Assembly: GCA_019638115.1 (NCBI GenBank)
Contig: JAHBUK010000002.1
Span: 441,867-505,866 of the forward strand
Source of the DNA: Flavobacteriales bacterium
GTDB lineage: Bacteria > Bacteroidota > Bacteroidia > Flavobacteriales_F > PHOS-HE28
Direction: 5' to 3'
DNA: 64,000 nt
Position 1 is the first letter of the stretch, and every line of letters begins with the position of its first letter. The notes below the pieces were generated by a model that worked only from the letters and a program-made list of their open reading frames with translations, was not told the origin of the DNA and ran no database searches. Positions 1-10,500 of the stretch are shown here, piece after piece. A program made the position numbers and the translations under genes.

Positions 1-1060
1 TTCCAGCATCCAGGGTAGTGCCCTCGATGGCACTGGCCATGCAGTTGCCGAAGGATTGCACCGTGAGCGGAACAGCGTTCGCGCAGAGGTCGTTGGCACC
101 AGAGCACAACACGTTCGGGTCACGCACGAAGTTGCCCAGGAAGTTGTTGCAGAGTGCGTTCTGCTCGTTGAGCAAGGTGACCGTCACAACACTGTTGAGC
201 GGGAAAGGACCGTAGGTGTAGAGGTCTTCCGTCAGTTCCGTGTAGTCGGTGGGAGATCCACCATCAACCACAATGCGGATACCTGCGCTGTTGGGATACA
301 CGATCTCCTCCTCGTCCTCGTCGTAGATGCCTCCAAGATCATAGAGGTCCACGTTCACGTAGAAGCCAGGGATATCGCAGTCGTTCTCAATGAACACGTC
401 GGCTTCAGGTTGTGCACAGTTCGGCTTGCATAGGACGCGAATGTTCCAAGGGCCTGCTCCGGCGCCACCATCCGCGCAGCTTCCGCTGGCGTTGGAGGTC
501 ACCTCAATGGAGAACACATCGCCAGGCGAAGTGATCACAGGCAAGTTGGAGAGATCGCTACCGAAGGGAGGCACGCTGATCTGGTTCACACCAACAGGGC
601 CATCGTAGAAGTTCACACCATCACCAGCTGCAACCGGGCTGCTGGGGAGGAATTCAACGGAGATGAGGCCCTCGTCCGGGTTGATGAACGTGAATGTGCG
701 TGTGTCGTTGTTGGTGTAGCAGTGGTACACGATCAGTTCAGAACCGCAATCGAGCTCGATCGGGCAGGTGCTGAAGCCCACGCCGCTCGCCACTCCGCAA
801 GCGGGCTGACTGTTCGACACCGTCATTTGCACATAGTCCGCGGAGCCGAAAGGACCAATTGCAACTTGGCCGATGGAACCCAAGGGCTGGCTTACCGCAG
901 TTCCGCCATTCACCGTGTAGGTGAGCATACCGCTTGTTCCCAGACCGAAGTCGGTTACATCCACGTTCACGCTGAATTGGCTGTTATCGCAGTCATCCAC
1001 GGAGGTGAAAGATGCCACGGGTACACCGCACTCGGTCACATTCACGGTGTAATCCTCCAC
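1..1060 (-). repeat. Duplicated coding block, copy A (paired with about 7593-8650)
   Basis: This stretch of the left giant gene aligns collinearly, at an offset of about 7.59 kb, with nt 7593-8650 of the neighbouring giant gene. In the segments I compared by eye, nucleotide identity is roughly 85-90 percent, with differences mostly at third codon positions. It encodes a CUB-like module followed by a Cys-rich linker beginning L-C-x-G-A-N-D-L-C-A-N. The block may continue beyond the window edge. Confidence 0.85.
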
Positions 1061-4000
1061 CTGGCCGAAACCGCTCGCACCGCAAGGGGTGTTGTTCCAG
1101 GGTTCGGTGCCAGCGCTGCTATTCAGTTGGCGGATCCGCAAACGGGTGTTACCGCTCAAAGCACCGGCAGGTACTTCGATCGTGCCGCTGATGTTGGCGA
1201 TGTTACCAGGGTCGCCTTCGATCAGAACACCGGTGTCGAACACCAGCTCAGACGGGTCGAAGATCAAGTCCTGGTTCCAGTCCACCCAGATCAGGATCTG
1301 ATCATTGATGAACAGGCTGGAGCGGCTCACCACGAATGAGTAGCTAACACCGGTGAACACCGTTGCCACTTGTGCGGTGAAGTCCTCGTAGCCGCCAACG
1401 GCAGTGGAAGGGTTGGCAATGCCAGCGAATTCGAAGTTCGTGACACCCAAGGTATTGCCGTTTTGGTTGGTGCCGGAAGCTGTGCAGTACTGGGGAGCGC
1501 CTTCCGTAAGGGTCCAGTTGGAGCCGTTCGATGTGTAGTTGTTGTCCCACATGATGATGTAGGTGATACCAGCAGCAGCCTGCCAGCTTACCGTGGATGC
1601 CCAACCATTGGGGTGGCATGCAGTATCACCATCATCGTCGTTGGAACCGATGCAAGTGCCGCCGGAGCAGTTGCTCAGGATCGACAAACGGGTATCCACA
1701 CCTCCGCAGGACTTAACCGTAGCGGTCACGTTCGACGTTGGGGTGTAGCTGTAGTAGCGAGCACCAGTAGCGCCGGTGAGGCAGGTGTTGTTCATGCTGC
1801 CAGCTTGGATCGCAGCATAGGCATAAGCGCCAGGCCCAGGGATGGGTTCGGCGGTCTCGCAGGTGCTACCTCCGCACGACTGAACACCTACTTGCAAGGG
1901 TGTGCTAATACCGGTTTCCGCACCGCAGGTAACCAGGCAGCGGTAGTAGGTGGCCACGGTTTGCGAAGTGATGTAAGTAGCATTGGTGCTCGTGCCTGGT
2001 GCGTCGCTCCAAGGCGCGCTGCCGGTCAACGAGGTCTGCCACTGATAAGTGAGACCCGATCCAAGACCCACACCGGAGAAGCTCAGCGTGAAGTTGTCGT
2101 TGGGGCATGCAGATCCAACAGTGCTGAGGGTGTTGCCAGCTGCAGGTTCACCTTCGCAGGGCTGGAAGCAAGCACCGGTGTAACTGATCACGAACTCGAA
2201 GCCCGTGCTAACCAGCGAGATGTCCGAAGTGAATTGCACGGTGAGCGTCTGACCAGGAAGACCGGTGTAGTTGACCGTACCGATCCCGGCATACTCTTGC
2301 AATTGCGTACCACCGGTGCCCGTACCGTCGAAGATGCGAACACGGTCGCAGCAAGCCTCGGTAGAGTAGGATCCGGAGATATTGATGATGCCACCGTCAC
2401 CAGCTTCGAGCACGGTGAATCCGTTGGCATTGTTGTCATAGTTGCCAGTGCCCGCATGGTCACGCAGGATCATGTTGCTGCCGCAGGCGAAGCTGTTGTT
2501 CCCGGAATAGGGAACCGTGTTCGCAATGACGGTCTGCACTCCGAGCACGTTGCTGGCGCCGGTGTTGGGGCCAGTGGCGCAGGTCACATCGCAGTAGAAC
2601 CACCTATCCTCGGAAACCACAGGGCTGTAGTTCGGAGCATTTGGACCAACGGGGTCCCAAGGACCACCAGCGGATTCCGTGCTTACATACCACTGGTAGC
2701 TGACGCCTGAACCCAAAGTGGGGTTCTGCAAGCCCAGGTTCACCGTAGTGCCTACACCAACCAAGGCAGGGCCTGTGGTGTTGCCAGGTGCTGGTGTTCC
2801 AGTGCAAGCGGAAGAGGGCTGTACCGTAAAGCAGTAATCTTCGGTTTCACCCCAGGTGTAACCGGTTACCGCATAGTTGGTGCCCAGTGTTCCACCCTCA
2901 ACGCATACGATGCGCATGCGGGTGCTACCCAGGGTAGCGGTGATGGGAACGATGAAGCTTCCGGATACCCCAGGAGCTTGGTTCAGGCCCAAAGCAGGGG
3001 TTTCGTACATACGTTCGCCCTCCTCGAAAATGCCGTTCTGGTTCCAGTCCACATAGATCTGGAACAAGTTGTTGTAGTTGTTCGCACTGCAGGAGTTCTG
3101 TTGCAGGTTGAAGCTTACGGGGTCTCCCGCCTGGGCCTCAGGACCAACCACGGATGTGGTGAAATTGGAGTACTGTCCTGCCAAAGACCCGGGACCAGGA
3201 GCTGCGGTTACGCAAGTGCTGGCGCTGTTGGTCATGGTACCCACCGTAACACTGCTGATCTCCGTATCAGCGGCGCTGGACGGAATACCGATCGTGGGGT
3301 AAGGGCACAAGCAGAAGTCCGAGTTCATGTTCACTTGGAGCACTCCGCTATTGCCGGTATTGGGACCGGCGGTGCAGGTCACTTCGCAGTAGTACCAGCT
3401 CTGCTGGGTCTGGTTGGTCACCAGAACAGCAGTGTTGCCGGGCAAGGGGTCCCAAGGGCCGCTATTGGAAACGGTACTGCGGAACCATGCGTAGTTGATG
3501 CCGCCACCGGTGGTCGTGTTGGTGAGTCCCAACGCGAAGTCCAAACCACTGCACGCAGTTGCTGGTCCAGTGGTAGGACCAGGGTTCGGAGTTCCGGAGC
3601 AAAGCACCGGAGCTACGATGCTGAACGTGCCCGGGCAGGGGCTGTTCGGCGTGGGCCAGGTATCGAACCAAATGAAGTACTCCGTTCCGGCCGAAAGGGT
3701 AACAGCCAGCGACTTCGAACTCGCACTTGTTCCAACACTATTCACACAGGTGCCTCCACCATCGGGGCAGCCGGCCCATACCTGGATGCTTGTCCAAGTT
3801 TGACCGGCAATGCTGATAGTGTAGTTGCCACTCAGCGCAGGAGTGAGTTTGTACAGGGCTTCGATACCGTTCCTGTAACTCGCGGTTGCACCAGAAACAC
3901 ACATAGTTCCAGGTACATTGGTGCTGTTCAGATCGTTAGTCGCGCCGCAAACCAAGGCTTGGTTCGATATCGGCAAACTTGCCGGGCTGATCGAAATTGC

Positions 4001-4114
4001 GTTGGCGCAGGTAGTGGCCTGCACACTGCCAACTTGCAATACCGACCCCCAAAGCAAGGCGATCGGTAGCCACCACCGTGTTCGCCTTGTAGATGAGTTC
4101 GTTCTACAATTCAT
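1..4114 (-). CDS. Giant secreted adhesin-like protein, 3' end beyond the window
   Basis: This is an open frame of about 1371 codons running off the left edge. The start ATG at 4114 is followed by a basic n-region and hydrophobic core (residues about 10-33), a typical signal peptide. Ig-like segments with the recurring pattern 'Q W ... S G P W ... W Y Y/F C E/D V T C' are visible, as is a GEVED-type domain (D-W-N-Q-N-G-I-F, then W-G-E-T-E-D-Y) around nt 3300-2820 and a CUB-like domain around nt 2500-2170. The last 350 codons in view (nt 1-1060) closely match residues about 775-1130 of the next protein upstream (4555-10980). It is presumably exported by type IX secretion, but its C terminus is not visible. 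Role inferred: cell-surface adhesion or matrix protein; ligand unknown. No clear Bacteroidota -7 box was seen upstream. Confidence 0.85.
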   Translation of the reverse strand, partial: MNCRTNSSTRRTRWWLPIALLWGSVLQVGSVQATTCANAISISPASLPISNQALVCGATNDLNSTNVPGTMCVSGATASYRNGIEALYKLTPALSGNYTISIAGQTWTSIQVWAGCPDGGGTCVNSVGTSASSKSLAVTLSAGTEYFIWFDTWPTPNSPCPGTFSIVAPVLCSGTPNPGPTTGPATACSGLDFALGLTNTTTGGGINYAWFRSTVSNSGPWDPLPGNTAVLVTNQTQQSWYYCEVTCTAGPNTGNSGVLQVNMNSDFCLCPYPTIGIPSSAADTEISSVTVGTMTNSASTCVTAAPGPGSLAGQYSNFTTSVVGPEAQAGDPVSFNLQQNSCSANNYNNLFQIYVDWNQNGIFEEGERMYETPALGLNQAPGVSGSFIVPITATLGSTRMRIVCVEGGTLGTNYAVTGYTWGETEDYCFTVQPSSACTGTPAPGNTTGPALVGVGTTVNLGLQNPTLGSGVSYQWYVSTESAGGPWDPVGPNAPNYSPVVSEDRWFYCDVTCATGPNTGASNVLGVQTVIANTVPYSGNNSFACGSNMILRDHAGTGNYDNNANGFTVLEAGDGGIINISGSYSTEACCDRVRIFDGTGTGGTQLQEYAGIGTVNYTGLPGQTLTVQFTSDISLVSTGFEFVISYTGACFQPCEGEPAAGNTLSTVGSACPNDNFTLSFSGVGLGSGLTYQWQTSLTGSAPWSDAPGTSTNATYITSQTVATYYRCLVTCGAETGISTPLQVGVQSCGGSTCETAEPIPGPGAYAYAAIQAGSMNNTCLTGATGARYYSYTPTSNVTATVKSCGGVDTRLSILSNCSGGTCIGSNDDDGDTACHPNGWASTVSWQAAAGITYIIMWDNNYTSNGSNWTLTEGAPQYCTASGTNQNGNTLGVTNFEFAGIANPSTAVGGYEDFTAQVATVFTGVSYSFVVSRSSLFINDQILIWVDWNQDLIFDPSELVFDTGVLIEGDPGNIANISGTIEVPAGALSGNTRLRIRQLNSSAGTEPWNNTPCGASGFGQVEDYTVNVTECGVPVASFTSVDDCDNSQFSVNVDVTDFGLGTSGMLTYTVNGGTAVSQPLGSIGQVAIGPFGSADYVQMTVSNSQPACGVASGVGFSTCPIELDCGSELIVYHCYTNNDTRTFTFINPDEGLISVEFLPSSPVAAGDGVNFYDGPVGVNQISVPPFGSDLSNLPVITSPGDVFSIEVTSNASGSCADGGAGAGPWNIRVLCKPNCAQPEADVFIENDCDIPGFYVNVDLYDLGGIYDEDEEEIVYPNSAGIRIVVDGGSPTDYTELTEDLYTYGPFPLNSVVTVTLLNEQNALCNNFLGNFVRDPNVLCSGANDLCANAVPLTVQSFGNCMASAIEGTTLDAG

Positions 4115-4489
4115 GTTGAAGGGTTTTGGTTAAGGAAAGAGCGTAGGGAAGGCAGAGGGGACGTCTACCGGCGTCATGCAGGGTTCACGCTTGGCGTGGG
4201 TAGGAACAAGCATTTGGGTACAAGCTTGGGAACGGTCCCTGAAGCTTGAGGAGCGGTTGGTTTTGGAGCTGTTCTTGGAGAGGTTGAGCTTGGTTATGGG
4301 CTAGCAATCTATTCAACCGCAAGGCGAAGAACAAATGATTGTTAATAAATCAATAACTATGGAGGGGATGTATGTGCCAAGGGCTTAATTAATGGTCGCC
4401 CGCTCGGGTGATAGTGATCATGAGGTGGCCTGAATTCTAGTAGCATGTTATCATGGAGAGTCCTTTCAGCAACATTGTATTCAAGCAAG
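4115..4489. other. Gene-free spacer between the two giant genes
   Basis: This spacer of about 375 bases separates the 3' end of one giant minus-strand gene from the start of the next. It is more AT-rich around 4310-4380. No convincing TTG/TAnnTTTG promoter on the minus strand and no small gene were found. It presumably contains the promoter of the left giant gene. Confidence 0.5.
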
Positions 4490-4519
4490 AAGCCCCGCCC
4501 CAGTGAAGGGGCGGGGCTT
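4490..4519 (-). terminator. Rho-independent terminator of the 2141-residue giant gene
   Basis: A perfect 12-bp inverted repeat (arm AAGCCCCGCCCC) with a six-base loop lies 35 bp past the stop codon at 4555. Read on the minus strand the GC-rich stem is followed by a short T-containing tail (CTTGCTTG), so the U-tract is weak. Confidence 0.75.
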
Positions 4520-4554
4520 CCGCAAGAGTTCGGGCAGGGTTACTGCCGCATTGC

Positions 4555-7500
4555 TCAGGGCTGGATCACCAGGCGCTGCACGTATTGTGCATCACCAGCG
4601 ATCACCGTTACCATGTACATGCCTGCTGCCAGGTCACCGTTCAAGGGCAGTGCGGTGAGGAGGCTGCCGTCCTGCGTTGGCAGGATGCGCGCGCTCACAC
4701 GCTTGCCGAAGAGGTCGTGGATGTCTACCGTAACGGTCTCGATGCTGGCATCGATTCCATCAAGGCTGATCCACACTTCGGTGCCGTTGTTCGGGTTGGG
4801 CCACATGGCCAGCACGCCATCGGCGCTCAGGCTCATGTTCTGGTTGCCATCCACGGCGGGCGGGGTACCAATGGTCAGGCTGCAGATGTCGCCCCAAGGG
4901 TCGCCACCCAGACCGCACCACGTAGCACCACCATCCTTGCTGGCACGCACGTCCACCTCGTAGGTCTTGCCGATCAGCAGCGGTGCTGCCACGCCGGCAT
5001 TCCAGTTCAGGTTCAGGAAGTAGCTGGTGCTGGTGCGGATGATCTCCACGTTCTCAGCCTCGATACGGAAGCGCCACTGGAACAGGTTGGCGCCGGTGAC
5101 CGGGCGGGCGTGGATGCGTGAACCGGCCACACCGAACTGGCGGAACTGGTTGCAGCTCAGGAACTGGTTGCCGGGGATGTCCATCAGCTTGGTGGGCGGG
5201 CAGGCAGAGAGGGCCTCATCGCGCACAAAGCGGCAGGCGGCACCCCAGCCAGAGTTGACTCCGCTCACACGGCTACGCACACGCACGTTCATCAGATCGA
5301 ACTGGGGGATGTGGTTGGCCACGGCCCAGTTGTTCACTTTGAGGTGGCAGGCGCGGGTGGCACCCACGTTACCGTATCCGTCGCTCACGTTGTGCGGACG
5401 GAACTTGCGGAAGCTGTAGCCACCGTTGGGGTTGTAGAACCAGAACTCGTAACCCGTGTTGTTGGACTGCACATTGTTGGCACCGCCATCGATCCACAGG
5501 GCACTGACTGCAGCGTTCTCAGCAGCCACGATGTACTCGTTGGTCTTCCACCAGTACTTGTCGCAGCTGGTGTAGATCAACTCGTCGGAACCTACAGGCA
5601 TGGAGAAGCTGTAGGGGTTGCCGGTGATCTCGCTGATGCCAGTACCCAGGTTGTCGAAGTTGTCGATCATACGAGCTTGGTCGCTGGTGTTGCGCAACTG
5701 GTAACCGCTTGCACCATCGCCATTGTCCGTAACGCGCAACTTGTAGTCGCGACCATTGGGCAGGCAGTAGTTGAGCGGGAACGTGGAGTTGGGCGGCAGC
5801 ATGAAGCCTTGGCCGTTGTACAACACAGCGTTGGTGGCCACATCCTCGATCTGCCAGCTCAGGTCGGCCGGGTTGTCCGTGGTGTAGAATTCCAACGTAG
5901 CACTGTTGTCGCCAACAGAGAAGTAGGCCGGCAAACGTGGCGAAACACAGCCATTTCCGTCCACAACACCGGCGTAGAAGGTATACAGGCCACCCACATT
6001 GGGATTCACTGCATTGGTGGCCACCGGATTGAAGGGGCTTCCTGTGCCCACTTGGTTCCCACCGGTCGCAGCATCGGACCAAACCACAGGCGCGATGTAT
6101 GTCACCGTAATGAAAGCACCTGCCACCGTGGCATCAATGGTCCCAACGCCACCGTCGTCGAAGGACTCGGAAAGCACCAGGTTGATAGTGCCGCCGCTCG
6201 TTGGGAAGCTGGTCAAGTTGATCACGGGATCGGGAGTGATCAAGCCGCTGCTGCCCAAAGAGCTCACCTGCGTTGCAGCAAGAGTGTATGCTCCCGAAAG
6301 AGCAACGCGGAACTCGCTTCTCCAAGAGCCATTGATAGCGTTAATGCTGTTCAATGTCAATGTAGCTCCAGTGAGCGTAGCACCAGCCGGGAGGGCAGGC
6401 ACGTTGATCGTGCTTACCGTTGTAACCGGACCAGGAGAATTGAACGGAGCTCCACCAAAGGTGCTGACAGCGGAGGAAGTCACGGTGTAGGTTGCCGTAA
6501 GCCCCTGTCCACCAGGTATAGTACCGTTCTGGCAGATGGCATAATTACCTGTGGCACTAGGCCCGGCAGGTATCGGATTCACCACCACGTTGGTAGTCCG
6601 AACGGTTGGGCAGCTATTGGTAGCGCTGGTTACCGTTACGGTGTAAACACCGCTGTTCGCCACGCTTACGTTGCTCAGCACAGGGTTTTGGGCATTGCTG
6701 GAGAAGCCGTTGGGGCCTGTCCAGCTGAAGTTGGTGTCTTCGGCGGTGGTGGTAGTCAGTTGTACGTCGCCACCAGTGCAAACAGGACCGTTGTTGCTGG
6801 CAGTGGCCGCAACACCGAGGCAAACGAAGTTGAGCTTCACATAGCGCACAGTACCTACGTCACCAGTTGCGCCATCGCATACGCGGATGCTCCAGTTACC
6901 ATTGGCCTCACCCACGTTGAAGCCGCTCAAAGGCTGCTCGGGTGAGAAAGTGCCAACCACGTTGTTCGTAGCAGGAATGGTGCTCGCGGCAGGGAATCCG
7001 TCGCGAAGGGTCATCACCTGTGCGGGGCAAGCGCTAGGGTTACCGAAGTTGTCGGCGCTACCACCACGGTTCAACACCAAGGGGATTTGCTGCTGACTTG
7101 GGCTGACCAAGTAGATCTGCATATCACTGTTCCAGGTGTGCTGTACGATCAGCTCAACACTTTCCAGAGCTACGTTGGTACCCAAAGTTCCTACAGGGGC
7201 TCCAGCGATCGCGAAGGTGCCGAGTGCGAAGTTGTTCGCTGCACAGCCGTTGTCAGGAATGGCCAACGCTTGCGCGCAGGTGGCATGGTCGAAGTTCGTT
7301 GTGGGGTAGTTCAAGCAAACATTGAACGTACCTGGTGCACCCAAGCTGCTATTCGTGAACACACGGAGCAGGTAGTTCGTGTTCGGCGCAAAGCCGACAA
7401 CGTCTACACTCGGTGTTGGTGCACAATAGAGCTGAGCTTCGCCGCAAGCTGCGAAAATCTGCCATCCTACATGACCGGCCGTTATACCCTGCACCGAAAT

Positions 7501-10500
7501 GGTTATGGGCTGTTGGTAACCGGAGTTGAAGCTGTACCATACGTCCGAGATCGGACCTACATCACCTTGGCAGGTCGGAGCCAGGGTCTCATTACCAGCA
7601 TCTTGCGTGGTACCTTCAATGGAGTTGGCCATGCAACTGCCGAAAGGATTCACCGCAAGGGGAACCGCGTTTGCGCAGAGATCGTTGGCACCCGCGCAAA
7701 GCACAGCCGGGTCACGCACAAAGTTGCCCAGGAAGTTGTTGCACAGCTCATTTTCCTCATTGAGCAGGGTAACCGCTACCACACTGTTCAGCGGGAACGG
7801 CCCATACGTGTACAGATCTTCGGTGAGACCCGTGTAGTCCGTAGGGCTTCCGCCGTTCACTACAATGCGGATCCCAGCGCTGTTGGGGTAAACCACTTCC
7901 TCCGCATCCTCGTCGTAGATACCACCAAGATCGTAGAGGTCCACGTTCAGGTAGAAGCCAGGAATGTCGCAGTCGTTCTCCACGAACACGTCGGCCTCAG
8001 GCGGAGTACAGTTCTGTTTGCAGAGCACGCGGATGTTCCAAGGGCCTGCTCCGGCACCACCATCGGCACAGCTTCCGCTTGCGTTGGAGGTCACCTCAAT
8101 GGAGAACACATCGTTGGGCGAGGTGATCACTGGCAGGTTGGACAGATCGCTTCCGAATGGAGGAACGCTGATCTGGTTCACGCCGACAGGGCCGTCGTAG
8201 AAGTTCACACCATCACCAGCTGCAACCGGGCTGCTGGGCAGGAACTCGATCGAGATCAGCCCTTCATCCGGATTGATGAATGTGAAGGTGCGCGTGTCGT
8301 TGTTGGTGTAGCAATGGTACACGATCAGTTCCGAACCGCAATCGAGCACGACCGGGCAGGTGCTGAAGCCTACGCCAGTTGCTGCGCCGCAAGCAGGTTG
8401 ACTGTTGGTAACGCTCAACTGCACATAATCCGCAGCGCCGAAGGGACCAACAGTTACCAGACCGGTTGAACTCAGCGCCTGTACCACAGGAGAACCGCCG
8501 TTCACTGTGTAAGAGAGGTTGCCGCTGGTGCCGAGGCCAAATGCGGACACGTTCACATCAACGCTGAACTGGCTGTTGTCGCAATTGTCCACGGAAGTGA
8601 AAGTGGCCGTGGGTATGGCGCACTGAACCAAGTTCACCAAGTAGTCCTCCACTTCACCATAGTTGCTGGTTCCGCAGGGAGTTTGGTTCACAGTCCCGAA
8701 ATCGGGGTTCGTATGGGTAACACGTACACGCATCCGTGCAATACCGGGGGTGATGGTAGCAGGGATGGTGATGGTTCCCGTGAATGGACCTGCTACAGCA
8801 CTCTCGTACGCCAGTTCGTCAGGCGTATCGAAAGTTCCGTTCCGGTTGTAGTCGATCCACACGAGAACTTTGGTGTCCGTGTAAAATGGTGCAACGGTCG
8901 CCGAGAATGGATAGGAAACTCCGTTGAATACTTGCGCAGGGCCAGCGCAGGTAAAGAACGAGTACGAAGCCAACCCGGAGTTGTTGTTGATGCCTGCGAA
9001 CGAGATGTTCGTCATGTTCTCGTCGAGGAGAGTGCTTCCCGCCGCGCAAGCTGGCTCAACCGCATTCACCGAAATGGGATTGCTGCTAGCAGCACCGCCA
9101 TCGGGTGATGTGCATGTTACCTCGCAGTAGTACCAAGTTGTGGCATCAATGCCGGTTGCTGCTTGAGTGGCAGCGCTACCGCCAAAAGAAGTCCATGGGC
9201 CAGTGCTGCTGGGGCCGCTGAACCACTGGTAAGTTACGCCTGTTCCAAGCGTGGGGTTCTGAAGCCCAAGGGTGGCATTACCACCGGTTAGCACTGCACA
9301 GACGGTGGCAGTGGTATTGCCTGGGTCAGGCACACCGGCACAAGGCACCGCAAGAGACAAGGAGATGTCATAGTCCTCGGTCTCGCCCCAAGTGGAGCTC
9401 GATGCTCCACAAGCTTGAGTATCGAGCAATGCTGAGTCGTTGCCACCGCGAACACGCAAACGGGTTATGCCCGGTGTAATGCCTGAAGGCACCGTGAAGT
9501 TCAATGTTGCGGTGCCATTCGATCCAGCATTACCGCTAAGGCCAACGGTTTCGGAGGTCTGGAAGATCCCGTCGCGGTTGTAATCGATCCAAGCAGCAGA
9601 GTACTGGTTTCCATCAGCCCCCATGGTGATGGAGAGCGTGTAAGAGGCGCCTTCCTGCAGTGTGGTTTGCGAAACACTGGGGAAGAAGTACGTGTAATAG
9701 GGCGAAGCAGCACATCCTGAAGCATTGCTCCAGCCATTAAGCGAAACGTTCGTTATCGCATCTCCGCCGCTGAATCCGCAACCGTTCGAGTAGGTCGCTG
9801 TGCAGTAGCAGTTAAGCAGAGATTGCATAGCAATCTGCACAGGGGTGCTGGCACCCATGTTCGGACCGCTACTGCAAGTCACTTCGCAGTAGTACCAGCT
9901 TTGCACGGTTGGCGAGGGACTGAATGTTGCCGAACCTGTACCTACCGCAGTCCAAGGGCCTGAATTGCTTTCCGTGCTCTCAAACCACTGAAAACTCACT
10001 CCAGTTCCTGAAGTGGCGTTCTCCAATGATAGGTTAACTGTGGTGCCTGGGCATACCAAAGTGGAATTGGCTACGGTATTGCCTGGATTTGGTGTGCCGC
10101 TGCAGGGTGGGGGAACAACCAGATTCCACGCCAAGGTAAAGGTTCCAGCATTTGATAGATACCCGTCTTGGATCCAATAGACCCTCTGGGTATTGCCGGT
10201 ATTGTTCGTCCAGGAGTTGGTCTGGTCATCTGGGTCATCCCAGCAGAACAACTGCACGTTGCCGGGGCAGGTCGCACCATAGAACACCGCAATGCGCGAG
10301 TCATAGCTTGGTGAGGTGTTCGTGAAAGTGATCGTCCCATTCGCCGGAACGTCGATGAAGTAGATCAGGTCGTTCGCCGTGTTAGCGATACAAGATGGGC
10401 TGAAGACGTTAGTGGTTCCAGGCGCCGCAGTGGTTCCACTGATCGGGCTTGTCTGGAGAGACAAGTCGATCGCATTGCTGCAATCGTTTCCAGGAGGAGG